Source: Mycobacterium sp. E3251
GTDB taxonomy: Bacteria > Actinomycetota > Actinomycetes > Mycobacteriales > Mycobacteriaceae
Length of the DNA: 64,000 bases
Direction of reading: 5' to 3'
NCBI RefSeq assembly: GCF_001666835.1
Contig: NZ_LZJF01000161.1
Coordinates: 1 to 64,000, forward strand
Positions 54,011 to 64,000 of this stretch are shown one piece after another. Positions within the stretch are counted from its first letter, which is position 1; each line of letters opens with the position of its first letter. Both the position numbers and the translations under genes were made by a program. Under the pieces are notes generated by a model. It was not told the DNA's origin. It saw nothing but the letters and a program-made list of their open reading frames with translations, and ran no database searches.

Positions 54011-54488
54011 CGGGTCCCGGCCATCCAGGCGGACCAGTCGGCTCGGCCCAGTCCCAGACCGCCATGTCGCCGGGCGGGTATTGGTTGCACACGTCGGTGG
54101 CCTTGGCCACGACGCCCTTGTTGTTGAAGAAGAGCTTCATGTGGTTCGGCCACGCGTACCACAGCGGGTCGTTGTTGAAGAAGTTCTCCGAATACGTCCG
54201 GCGGTCCTCCGGCGACAGCGAGTAGAACCAATGCACCTTGTCGATCGTCGCCTGCTGGACGTTCGGGTGGTTGTCGAAGTCGATCATGTAGCGCTGGTAG
54301 TACACCGGGCTGGTGTCGCGGGTGGCCGCCATGATCTGCTCGGCGTCGCAGGTGGTGTTGATCATCCTGCGCGGAATCGGGAAGTCCTCCGTGGAGTCGG
54401 CCACGGCGGTTTTCGGGAACGCCGTCGCGGCGATACCCAGGGCGAGGACAGCGGCGCCTGCACGCAGGCCAGAAGTCAGCCGGGACAT
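53991..54488 (-). CDS. Secreted protein, Rv0455c homologue (siderophore secretion)
   Basis: A protein of 165 residues. Signal peptide of about 30 residues ([30 protein letters not shown]). The mature part is helical, with Cys residues in TTCDAEQIM and [10 protein letters not shown] that can form the disulfide known in the M. tuberculosis protein, which is required for mycobactin secretion with MmpL4/5. ATG at 54488 begins the signal peptide; earlier codons are not supported. Its end lies in a tandem 21-bp repeat, and the tail after WDWAEP is Pro/Gly-rich. It is convergent with the mmpS-mmpL pair. Confidence 0.88.
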   Translation of the reverse strand: MSRLTSGLRAGAAVLALGIAATAFPKTAVADSTEDFPIPRRMINTTCDAEQIMAATRDTSPVYYQRYMIDFDNHPNVQQATIDKVHWFYSLSPEDRRTYSENFFNNDPLWYAWPNHMKLFFNNKGVVAKATDVCNQYPPGDMAVWDWAEPTGPPGWPGPVRGRVQ

Positions 54489-54541
54489 AGTTGATAACGG
54501 TAACACTTTTTGGGCGCCGGGGAACAGGTTCCTAGCCCATC

Positions 54542-55459
54542 TCAGCATTGGTCCCGATCAGGCACGATGACGTGCGTGGGGTCGGGCCGCAGCTCCGGCG
54601 GGGCCTGGCTGTAGTCCCCGAAGGGACCGTCTCGGCGCTCGACCGCCGCCCGAACGCCCTCGGTTTCGGCTGTCTTGACGAACTCCAGGGCGTCGGGGGT
54701 GTTGCGCATCAAGCCGTCGAGGATGCCGCCGAGCGTCTGCGTGGACGCCAACCCCATGTTCTCGTAGGCCTGGTTGACGATCAGCTTCTGCGCCTGCAGC
54801 TGCGACAGTGGAATCCGGGCCAGCTCGGCGGCTACCTCGGCGACCCGGGCCTCGAGCCGCTCGAACGGCACCGCCTCGTTGATCAGCTCGACCTCGGCCG
54901 CCTGCACGCCGGTCAGCGGCCGCCCGGTCAGCGAGTGCCACTTGGCCTTGGCGAAGCTGAGCCGGTAGAGCCACATCCCGCTCAGGTATGCGCCCCACAT
55001 CCTGCTGTACGGGGTGCCGATCACCGCGTCGTTGCTGGCGATCACCAGGTCCGCGCACAGCGCGTAATCGCTTGCGCCGCCCACGCACCAGCCGTGCACC
55101 TGGGCGATGACCGGCTTGGATGCCCGCCAGATGGCCATGAACTTCTGCGTCGGCCCCGTCTCGCGGGAGGTGACCATCGCGAAGTCCTTGCCGGGATCCC
55201 ACTTGCCGTCGGTCATCATCGACTCGCCCCAGTGCTGAAAGCCGCCGCCGAAGTCGTAGCCGCCGGAGAACGCCCGGCCCGCGCCGCGCAGCACGATGAC
55301 CTTGACGGCCGGGTCGCGCTCCGCCAGCCCGACCGCCGCCTCGATCTCGTCGGGCATGGGCGGCACGATCGTGTTGAGCTGCTCCGGGCGGTTCAGCGTG
55401 ATGGTGGCCACCGGGGCGGCCGTCGTATAGAGGAGCGTCTCGAAGTCGGGTGCGGTCAT
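54542..55459 (-). CDS. echA2: EchA2, enoyl-CoA hydratase/isomerase family
   Basis: A crotonase-fold protein of 305 residues (304 in M. tuberculosis EchA2). Seen: [25 protein letters not shown] (CoA/oxyanion segment) and [35 protein letters not shown]. The classic catalytic glutamates are replaced (for example Thr-Pro in IGTPYS), so hydratase activity cannot be assumed. The start is 8 bp downstream of the small membrane protein's stop, suggesting cotranscription. Confidence 0.92.
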   Translation of the reverse strand: MTAPDFETLLYTTAAPVATITLNRPEQLNTIVPPMPDEIEAAVGLAERDPAVKVIVLRGAGRAFSGGYDFGGGFQHWGESMMTDGKWDPGKDFAMVTSRETGPTQKFMAIWRASKPVIAQVHGWCVGGASDYALCADLVIASNDAVIGTPYSRMWGAYLSGMWLYRLSFAKAKWHSLTGRPLTGVQAAEVELINEAVPFERLEARVAEVAAELARIPLSQLQAQKLIVNQAYENMGLASTQTLGGILDGLMRNTPDALEFVKTAETEGVRAAVERRDGPFGDYSQAPPELRPDPTHVIVPDRDQC

Positions 55460-55467
55460 AGCATCCT

Positions 55468-55779
55468 TTAGGGATCGGGCCGACGGTTTTCCGGCGACGA
55501 CGCGTAGATGCGGTCGCCGATCTTGAGATACGGCGTAGTCAGGTAGGCCGACAAGACGACGACGCCGGAAAAGATCACCGCCACGCAGACGGCGTTGGGC
55601 CAGACCCTGCCCGTGCCGATCGCGAAGCAGACGATGCCGATGATCGCGGTCGTCCAGTAGAACCGCCTGCCGGCGCGGCGATGACGGATGAATCGGTAGC
55701 GTGCCTGCGCCGCCGAGACCAGGACGAAGATCAACCCCGTCGCCAGCAGGGTGAGTTCGATGCGTTGGGTCGCTGACAC
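55468..55779 (-). CDS. Small membrane protein, three helices
   Basis: A protein of 103 residues with hydrophobic segments at about 8-24, 41-57 and 63-82, a basic loop between the first two (YRFIRHRRAGRRFYW) and a polar tail. No family recognised. In M. tuberculosis the mazEF1 toxin-antitoxin genes occupy roughly this place, and neither is seen here. It lies between the peptidase and echA2, ten bases from the former, on the same strand. Confidence 0.7.
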   Translation of the reverse strand: MSATQRIELTLLATGLIFVLVSAAQARYRFIRHRRAGRRFYWTTAIIGIVCFAIGTGRVWPNAVCVAVIFSGVVVLSAYLTTPYLKIGDRIYASSPENRRPDP

Positions 55780-55789
55780 GCCGACGATC

Positions 55790-57844
55790 TTATGACCTGG
55801 CGAGCATCCGCCACAGGAAGGAATAGGTCAGTGCCGACTTGAAGGCGACCTGCTGGTTGTCGGCCGCGCCGGCGTGGCCGCCCTCGATGTTCTCGTAGTA
55901 GTAGACCCGGTGGCCCGCGGCCTCCAGCGCCGCCGTCATCTTGCGGGCATGGCCCGGATGGACCCGATCGTCGCGGGTCGACGTGGTCATCAGCACCGGC
56001 GGATAGTGGCGCGTGGCGGAAATGTTCTGGTAGGGCGAATATTCGGAGATGAACGCCCAGTCGTCCGGGTTGTCCGGGTCGCCGTACTCGGCCATCCACG
56101 AGGCGCCTGCGAGCAGCAGGTGGTAGCGCTTCATGTCCAGCAGCGGCACGCTGCAGACCAGCGCGCCGAATCTCTCCGGGTACTGGGTCAGCATGATGCC
56201 CATCAGCAGGCCGCCGTTGCTGCCACCCTGCGCGCCGAGCTGGTCCACGGTGGTAATGCCCCGATTCACCAAATCCGTTGCCACCGCGGCGAAATCCTCG
56301 GCCACCTTGTGCCGGTTCTCGCGCATGGCCTGGGTGTGCCAGCCGGGCCCGTACTCGCCGCCGCCGCGGATGTTGGCGAGCACGTAGGTGCCGCCGCGGG
56401 CCAGCCACAGCCGGCCGAGCACGCCGCTGTAGGCGGGGGTGTTGGCGGATTCGAAGCCGCCGTAGCCGTACAGCATGGCCGGCCCCGGGCCCCGCGCATC
56501 GGCGGGCCGCACCACGAAGTACGGGATCGGCGTCCCGTCCTGCGACGCCACGAAATGCTGGGAGACGGCGAGGTTGCCGGCGTCGAAGAAGGCCGGCGCG
56601 GACTTGATCTGGTCGAGCGGGCCTGCGCCGGTGCCGCGCATGAGCCGCGACGGGTTGACGAATCCGCTGGAGTCCAGGAAGAACTCGTCGCCGGTGTCGT
56701 CGGCCGCGACGACGACGGTGTGGGTCGCCTCGGGGATGCCGGCTAACGGTTGACGTTCCCACGTTCCGGGCGTGACGATCTCCACCCGGCTGGCCACGTC
56801 GGCGAGGGTGACCATCAACAGGCGGTCGCGCGTCCACGCGTAGTGGTTCAGGGCGGTGTGCTCGTCTGGCTCGAACACCACGCTCAATTCGGCCGTGCCC
56901 GACAAGAACTCGTCGTAGTTCGCCGCCAGCAAAGAACCGGCGGGATAGCTCTGCGCGCCGTAGAACCAATCGGTGCGCAGCTCGATCAGGAGCCACTCCC
57001 GGTGTATCGACAAGCTCGCGTCGGTGGGCGCGTCGATGCGGATCAGCTCTGGGTTTTCTGAAAGGCCCCGCAGTTCGTAGACCTCTTCGTTCCAGAAGTC
57101 GAGGGCCCGCCCCAGCAGGGTGCGCTCGAAGCCGGGGGTGCGGTCCACCGAGGCGGACACGCGGACGTCGGTGCGGGCGCCCTCGAACACGGTTTCCGCG
57201 TCGGTCAGTGGGGTGCCCCGCCGCCATCGCTTGATCACCCGCGGGTAGCCCGAATCGGTGAGCGAGTCGGCGCCGAAGTCCGTGCCCACCAGCACGGTGT
57301 CGGTATCCACCCAGGCAAGTTGCGACTTGGCCTCCGGCAGCGCGAATCCGTCGACGACGAATTCGCGTGTCCCCATGTCGAATTCGCGCACGATGGACGC
57401 GTCCGAGCCGCCCCTGGACAGCGCGACCAGGGCGCGCGTGTACTCCGGTTCGATGACACCGGCGCCGGCCCACACCCACTTCTCGTCGTCGGTCCGGCCC
57501 AACTCGTCGACATCGATCAGCACGTCCCACTCGGGGGCATCGGTCCGATAGCTCTCGAGCGTGGTGCGCCGCCACAGTCCGCGCGGGTTGTCGGCGTCGC
57601 GCCAGAAGTTGTAGAGGTACTCGCCGCGGCGGACCACGTACGGGATGCGGGCGTCGGTGTCGAGCACCTCGAGCGCCTCGGTGCGCATTCGCTCGAACTC
57701 CGCGTCGCGGAAGGTCGCCAACGTCGGTTCGTTGCGCGCCCGCACCCAATCCAGCGCCTCGTCGCCGGTGACCTCCTCGAGCCACAGGTAGGGGTCACGG
57801 TCGTCGTCGGGGGCCGCGGGGGCTTGCGATGTCATGACCGCCAT
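55790..57844 (-). CDS. Prolyl-oligopeptidase-family serine peptidase (Rv0457c homologue)
   Basis: A protein of 684 residues (673 in M. tuberculosis). The N-terminal part is a seven-bladed beta-propeller (DPYLWLEEVTGDEALDWVRARN at the start is family-typical). The C-terminal alpha/beta-hydrolase domain has the nucleophile Ser542 in GGSNGG, Asp in TRDDRVHPGH and His in EGGHAG. It cleaves short proline-containing peptides, probably in the cytoplasm, as no signal is seen. ATG at 57844 follows GGAGG by five bases; the frame upstream to 58360 is a shadow of the aldehyde dehydrogenase. The two genes are divergent across a GTGTA-T-TACAC palindrome. Confidence 0.93.
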   Translation of the reverse strand: MAVMTSQAPAAPDDDRDPYLWLEEVTGDEALDWVRARNEPTLATFRDAEFERMRTEALEVLDTDARIPYVVRRGEYLYNFWRDADNPRGLWRRTTLESYRTDAPEWDVLIDVDELGRTDDEKWVWAGAGVIEPEYTRALVALSRGGSDASIVREFDMGTREFVVDGFALPEAKSQLAWVDTDTVLVGTDFGADSLTDSGYPRVIKRWRRGTPLTDAETVFEGARTDVRVSASVDRTPGFERTLLGRALDFWNEEVYELRGLSENPELIRIDAPTDASLSIHREWLLIELRTDWFYGAQSYPAGSLLAANYDEFLSGTAELSVVFEPDEHTALNHYAWTRDRLLMVTLADVASRVEIVTPGTWERQPLAGIPEATHTVVVAADDTGDEFFLDSSGFVNPSRLMRGTGAGPLDQIKSAPAFFDAGNLAVSQHFVASQDGTPIPYFVVRPADARGPGPAMLYGYGGFESANTPAYSGVLGRLWLARGGTYVLANIRGGGEYGPGWHTQAMRENRHKVAEDFAAVATDLVNRGITTVDQLGAQGGSNGGLLMGIMLTQYPERFGALVCSVPLLDMKRYHLLLAGASWMAEYGDPDNPDDWAFISEYSPYQNISATRHYPPVLMTTSTRDDRVHPGHARKMTAALEAAGHRVYYYENIEGGHAGAADNQQVAFKSALTYSFLWRMLARS

Positions 57845-57868
57845 TGTGGCCTCCGGCGGTAGTGTGAG

Positions 57869-57879
57869 GTGTATTACAC
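57869..57879. promoter_or_regulatory. Palindrome GTGTA-T-TACAC between divergent genes
   Basis: A perfect 11-bp palindrome with one central base, in the 57-bp gap between the peptidase and aldehyde dehydrogenase starts. It is a likely operator shared by both; the protein that binds it is unknown. GAGGAG at 57888-57893 is the ribosome-binding site of the dehydrogenase. Confidence 0.4.
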
Positions 57880-57901
57880 AGGCGAGCGAGGAGCCGAGCA
57901 G

Positions 57902-59424
<1,523 letters not shown>

Positions 59425-59425
<1 letters not shown>

Positions 59426-59895
59426 TGGTTCCGGGTGTCGTCATCACCGCGGACGCCGCCGAACTGCTGGAGCGACTGCAGGACCGGCACGGCCCGGTGA
59501 TGTTCCACCAGTCCGGCGGCTGCTGCGACGGGTCGTCGCCGATGTGCTACCCACTCGGTGACTTCCTCGTCGGCGACCGCGACGTGTTGCTCGGGGTGCT
59601 CGACGTCGGAACAGACGGGGTGCCGGTGTGGATCTCTGGCCCGCAGTATCAAACCTGGAAGCACACCCAGCTGGTCATCGACGTGGTCCCGGGCCGGGGC
59701 GGCGGGTTCAGCCTGGAGGCGCCCGAAGGGGTGCGGTTCCTGTCCCGCGGCCGCGTCTTCACCGACGACGAACAGGCCGCGCTGCGGGACGCCCGGGTCA
59801 TCACCGGCGCCGACTACGAACGTGGCGAACGCCCTTGCGCGCGCGGTCAGGTGGTGACTGACGCGGCTCTGCGAACGTGCCCTCCGGGTCGGTGA
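59425..59895 (+). CDS. DUF779 protein, aldehyde dehydrogenase partner (Rv0459 homologue)
   Basis: A protein of 156 residues. The DUF779 core is clear: VMFHQSGGCCDGSSPMCYPLGDFLVGDRDVLLG ... VWISGPQYQTWKHTQLVIDVVPGRGGGFSLE. Conserved Cys-Cys and Cys, with His residues, suggest metal binding. It is regularly encoded beside exaC-type aldehyde dehydrogenases and may serve as an accessory; its activity is not known. The ATG overlaps the dehydrogenase stop (TGATG). Confidence 0.9.
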
Positions 59896-59914
59896 CCGCA
59901 GTAATGTCGAAATC

Positions 59915-60193
59915 GTGATCCCCCTCCCGCGTCCGCGGTTGTTGGCCGGCGCCATGCTGATCGGCGCCGCGGTCGGGCTGCTGGCGGGGGTGGGATTCGC
60001 CGGCACCGTCCACGGGAGCATCCGCCCGGCCTTCGCCCTCGCGTTCGTGGTCGGGATTCCCAGCGCTGCGGGGCTGCTGACGGTCCTCTTCTCCGGACGC
60101 CGGTGGGTGACGATGCTGGGCGCCTTCGTCATGGCGGTGGCGCCCGGCTGGTTCGGTGTGCTCGTCGCCCTGCAGGTGACCAACCATGGCTGA
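59915..60193 (+). CDS. Small membrane protein (Rv0460 homologue)
   Basis: A protein of 92 residues with three hydrophobic helices (about 9-30, 38-60 and 66-87) and almost no loops. GTG at 59915 is the start. No domain recognised. Its last eight bases overlap the start of the next membrane-protein gene, so the two are translated together and may form one complex. Confidence 0.8.
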   Translation: MIPLPRPRLLAGAMLIGAAVGLLAGVGFAGTVHGSIRPAFALAFVVGIPSAAGLLTVLFSGRRWVTMLGAFVMAVAPGWFGVLVALQVTNHG

Positions 60194-60752
60194 CGACGAC
60201 ACCCCGTCGAGCCCGGGCACCCAGTCATGGGTGCCCGACTTCTCCGATTCCGACGAGGACACCGGGACCCAGTCGTGGAAGCCGGACTTCTCCGACGACA
60301 CCGACGACACCGGCGAGCAGGCCGCCGCCAAGGACGGGCCGCAGACGCATGAGCCCGCCGCGACCGAACAGGGCGCCGACGCCGAATCCGCTGTCGCGCC
60401 GGTGCAACCCGTCACCGTTCCCGGGCGTTACCTCTACCTGAAGTGGTGGAAGCTGCTGCTGGTGATCCTCGGCGTGTGGTGCCTGGCGGCGGTCGTCGGG
60501 TTCGGCCTGTTCTATTGGTGGTATCACTCGACCGACCAAACCGCGGCGCTGTTCACCATCCTGGTGTACGTGGTGGCGTGCGCCGTCGGTGGCGTGCTGC
60601 TCGCGATGGTCGAGGGCAGGCCGCTGGTCTCGGCGCTGTCGCTGGCGGTGATGTCGGGGCCGTTCGCCTCGCTGACCGCCGCGGCGCCCCTGCACGGCTA
60701 TTACCACTGCGCGCGGGTGGGCCACTGCCTCCTCGGCCTCATTCCGTATTAA
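60186..60752 (+). CDS. Membrane protein with acidic tandem repeats (Rv0461 homologue)
   Basis: A protein of 188 residues (about 174 in M. tuberculosis). The N-terminal 85 residues are hydrophilic and acidic with two imperfect 16-residue repeats, TQSWVPDFSDSDEDTG and TQSWKPDFSDDTDDTG, at about 13-44. Three hydrophobic helices follow at about 95-120, 125-145 and 150-170. The acidic repeats may bind a basic partner or a cation. ATG at 60186 overlaps the previous gene by eight bases. lpd follows after 33 bp. Confidence 0.85.
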   Translation: MADDDTPSSPGTQSWVPDFSDSDEDTGTQSWKPDFSDDTDDTGEQAAAKDGPQTHEPAATEQGADAESAVAPVQPVTVPGRYLYLKWWKLLLVILGVWCLAAVVGFGLFYWWYHSTDQTAALFTILVYVVACAVGGVLLAMVEGRPLVSALSLAVMSGPFASLTAAAPLHGYYHCARVGHCLLGLIPY

Positions 60753-60785
60753 CGCCTCACCCGGGCGGCCACTAGGGTAGTGGCC

Positions 60786-62180
<1,395 letters not shown>

Positions 62181-62185
62181 CCCGC

Positions 62186-62458
62186 ATGCGCAGCGACGTC
62201 GTTCTGGGGGCCGTCGGCGGTCTCGCCGCGGGTTATCTCCTGTGGTTGCTGGCCTTTTCGATCGCCGACGACAACGCAGCGGTGGGGCAGTGGGCGCCGA
62301 CGGTGTTGCTGCTGTCGCTCGCGCTCGCGGTCTGCGCCACTATGTGGGCGTCGTTGCTGCGCCGGCGCAGGAAATACGCGTGGTCGGGGTTCGGCTTCGG
62401 GCTGTCCGTGCCGCCGCTGGCGCTGACGCTGGCCGTGCTGGCCAGTGTGTACCTCTGA
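62186..62458 (+). CDS. Small membrane protein (Rv0463 homologue)
   Basis: A protein of 90 residues with three hydrophobic helices (about 5-26, 35-54 and 66-88) and a basic loop LLRRRRKYAWSG. ATG at 62186 lies five bases after the lpd stop, so it is probably cotranscribed with lpd. Function is unknown. It is convergent with the CMD gene, six bases away. Confidence 0.85.
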   Translation: MRSDVVLGAVGGLAAGYLLWLLAFSIADDNAAVGQWAPTVLLLSLALAVCATMWASLLRRRRKYAWSGFGFGLSVPPLALTLAVLASVYL

Positions 62459-62464
62459 CGGGCT

Positions 62465-63025
62465 CTAGCGCGGGTTGTCCAGCGGGATGTCCAGGGCCGC
62501 CATCGTCGCGGCCAGGCCGTCGTATTGGCTTGCCAGCAAGCAGAATTCGATCAGCTGACGGCGGTCCAGGTGCTCCGCGAGCTGCTGCCAGGTGGCGTCG
62601 GTGATGGTCCGGTCTTTGACGAACTCGTCGGTGGCCGTCAGCAGCGCCTGCTGCCGCACGGTCAGGCGCGCCTCGACCCGGTCCAGCCGTTCGGGCCACG
62701 CGAAGATGGCGGCCTGCAGGTCGGCGTCGAGCCCCTGCTTGGCGGCCATCCGGCGGTGGTGCTGCAGTTCGTATTCGCAGCCGCGCACATGCGCGACCCG
62801 CAGGATCACCAGTTCGGTGTCGATCGCAGGCAGCCGGCCCCGCAGCACGCGGCCGCTGTAGATGCTCCACGCCAAGAACAGCAGGCGGTGCTGGCCCAGC
62901 GTGGTGAACAGATGCATCTCGGGCGCCCGCACCGTCCGCGCGGCCAGCTTCGCGAGCACCCAGTTGACCGGGCCCAGTTCGCGGAAGCGCCCCGACGGGA
63001 TGCGGCCATGCTGAGCGCCGGTCAC
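62465..63025 (-). CDS. AhpD/CMD-like protein (Rv0464c homologue)
   Basis: A protein of 186 residues (190 in M. tuberculosis). Carboxymuconolactone-decarboxylase fold: TELVILRVAHVRGCEYELQHHRRMAAKQGLD, with the single Cys and His pattern (CEYELQHH) instead of CxxC. Probably a metal- or thiol-using enzyme of unknown substrate. GTG at 63025 overlaps the ramB stop (GTGA), so it is translationally coupled to ramB. Related in fold to the protein at 43033-43584. Confidence 0.88.
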   Translation of the reverse strand: MTGAQHGRIPSGRFRELGPVNWVLAKLAARTVRAPEMHLFTTLGQHRLLFLAWSIYSGRVLRGRLPAIDTELVILRVAHVRGCEYELQHHRRMAAKQGLDADLQAAIFAWPERLDRVEARLTVRQQALLTATDEFVKDRTITDATWQQLAEHLDRRQLIEFCLLASQYDGLAATMAALDIPLDNPR

Positions 63026-64000
63026 GGTTGCTTCACCAGGTACGGGGAGACCGTGCTGCGGTGCTCGTCGAGATCCAGGGCGCGCCCCAGGGCCGGGAAC
63101 GCCCGCTGCGGGCAGTTGTCGCGTTCGCAGACCCGGCATCCCGCGCCGATCGGTGTGGCCACTGTTCCTGAATCCCCCGAGACGTCGAGTCCTTCGGAGT
63201 AGACGAGCCGGTGCGCGTGGCGCAGCTCGCAGCCCAGCCCGATCGCGAAGGTTTTACCCGGCTGACCATACCGGGCGGCCCGACGCTCCACGGTCCGGGC
63301 CACCCACATGTAGTTGCGGCCATCGGGCATCTGGGCGATCTGGACCAGGATCTTGCCCGGATTGGCGAACGTTTCGTACACGTTCCACAGCGGGCAGGTG
63401 CCGCCGCTGGAGGAGAAGTGAAACCCGGTGGCGGACTGTCGTTTTGACATGTTGCCCGCGCGATCGACGCGGACGAACGAGAACGGAACGCCGCGCATCG
63501 ACGGCCGCTGCAACGTCGAAAGCCGGTGCGCGATCGTCTCGTAGCTCACCGAGTAGAAGGAGGACAACCGCTCGACGTCGTAGCGGAAATTCTCCGAGAC
63601 GTCGTGGAACTGGCGGTAGGGCAGCACCGCGGCCGCGGCGAAGTAGTTGGCCAGCCCCAGCCGGGCCAGCGTGTGCGACTCGTCGCTGGTGAACTTGCCC
63701 TCCTCTACCAGGGTGTCGATGAGGTCGCCGTACTCGAGGTAGGCCAATTCGGCGGCCATCTTGAACACCTGCTGGCCGAGCGAGAGGTGGTTGCTGATCT
63801 CCAGCGTCTTGGTCGTGGGGTCGTACCGGTGCAACACGGTGTCACCGAGATCGATCCGCCTGTTGATGTGCACGCCGTGCACCTCGGTCAGCCGGCGGTT
63901 CAGCTCGCGGGCGAGGTCGCCGTGGTGCATCCGCATCTGGATCGTGAGATCTTCGGCGGCGGTGTCCAGCTCGTGCAGATAGTTCTGGCGTTGGTAGAAG
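63022..64000 (-). CDS. ramB: RamB, regulator of acetate/propionate metabolism (N-terminus outside window)
   Basis: The last 325 residues or so of a protein that has 474 residues in M. tuberculosis (Rv0465c). The frame is open to the window end; the N-terminal helix-turn-helix lies beyond it. Visible are the ImmA/IrrE-like middle domain (QQVFKMAAELAYLEYGDLID ... ARLGLANYFAAAAVLPY) and the RamB C-terminal domain with its cysteine-rich part CRVCERDNCPQRAF. It controls the glyoxylate-cycle gene icl and related genes. The internal ATG at 63936 is not the true start. Confidence 0.95.
   Translation of the reverse strand, partial: FYQRQNYLHELDTAAEDLTIQMRMHHGDLARELNRRLTEVHGVHINRRIDLGDTVLHRYDPTTKTLEISNHLSLGQQVFKMAAELAYLEYGDLIDTLVEEGKFTSDESHTLARLGLANYFAAAAVLPYRQFHDVSENFRYDVERLSSFYSVSYETIAHRLSTLQRPSMRGVPFSFVRVDRAGNMSKRQSATGFHFSSSGGTCPLWNVYETFANPGKILVQIAQMPDGRNYMWVARTVERRAARYGQPGKTFAIGLGCELRHAHRLVYSEGLDVSGDSGTVATPIGAGCRVCERDNCPQRAFPALGRALDLDEHRSTVSPYLVKQP

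Overview
The window is GC-rich, GC3-biased actinobacterial DNA. Its gene order matches the Mycobacterium tuberculosis segment Rv0419 (lpqM) to Rv0465c (ramB) almost gene for gene. A PPE protein, MmpS/MmpL, Hsp65 (GroEL2), SodC, VirR and RamB identify it as Mycobacterium. The sigK-rskA cluster, expected after the Rv0443 homologue, is absent. That and the extra lipid/F420-type genes suggest a slow-growing non-tuberculous species, possibly related to the M. avium complex. The species is inference. Rv names come from remembered synteny, not from a search.

Layout. 1-561: two divergent small membrane proteins (one cut by the window edge), with a perfect TACCC-N5-GGGTA palindrome between them, the known form of the RicR copper operator. 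787-2286: lpqM. 2303-3626: a MarR regulator and an F420-type oxidoreductase. 3659-6816: hydrolase, thiD and thiC, with a TPP riboswitch before thiC. 7022-12033: an accessory signalling module (PAS-ANTAR protein, STAS protein, 1281-residue hybrid kinase/phosphatase/anti-sigma protein). 12041-17317: the P-type ATPase CtpH between two small related membrane proteins. 17531-19721: def, an acetyltransferase and xthA in one operon. 19924-23218: Rv0430 homologue, virR, sodC, carboxylate-amine ligase and a Lon-N protein on the plus strand.

23235-29061 is an accessory block (F420 oxidoreductase, enoyl-CoA hydratase, SDR, MFS exporter with a seven-codon leader ORF, double SRPBCC protein, TetR). 29035-32791 holds a tandem AAA ATPase with pssA and psd (phosphatidylethanolamine synthesis). 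Then come an MFS gene, moeA2, a VOC protein, a broken flavin monooxygenase, a cupin, an M24 peptidase, an SDR/TetR divergent pair, and groEL2 with two CIRCE operators and a clear terminator. 42209-46985 holds SDR, CMD and PPOX proteins, a PPE-domain-only protein, an amidohydrolase and a DinB protein.

46998-53897 takes the place of sigK-rskA: a membrane protein, a DipZ-like thiol-disulfide protein, a TetR behind two tandem 23-bp operator-like repeats, and an mmpS-mmpL pair. 53991-64000 returns to the conserved backbone (Rv0455c, echA2, a prolyl-oligopeptidase, aldehyde dehydrogenase plus DUF779 partner, two membrane proteins, lpd, Rv0463, Rv0464c, and ramB cut by the window end).

Most genes sit in tight operons with ATGA, GTGA or TGATG overlaps. 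No tRNA, rRNA, CRISPR array, insertion sequence or phage gene was seen. No gene-free stretch exceeds 300 bases. The longest are 562-786, 17318-17530, 19722-19923, 37241-37491 and 40284-40486.
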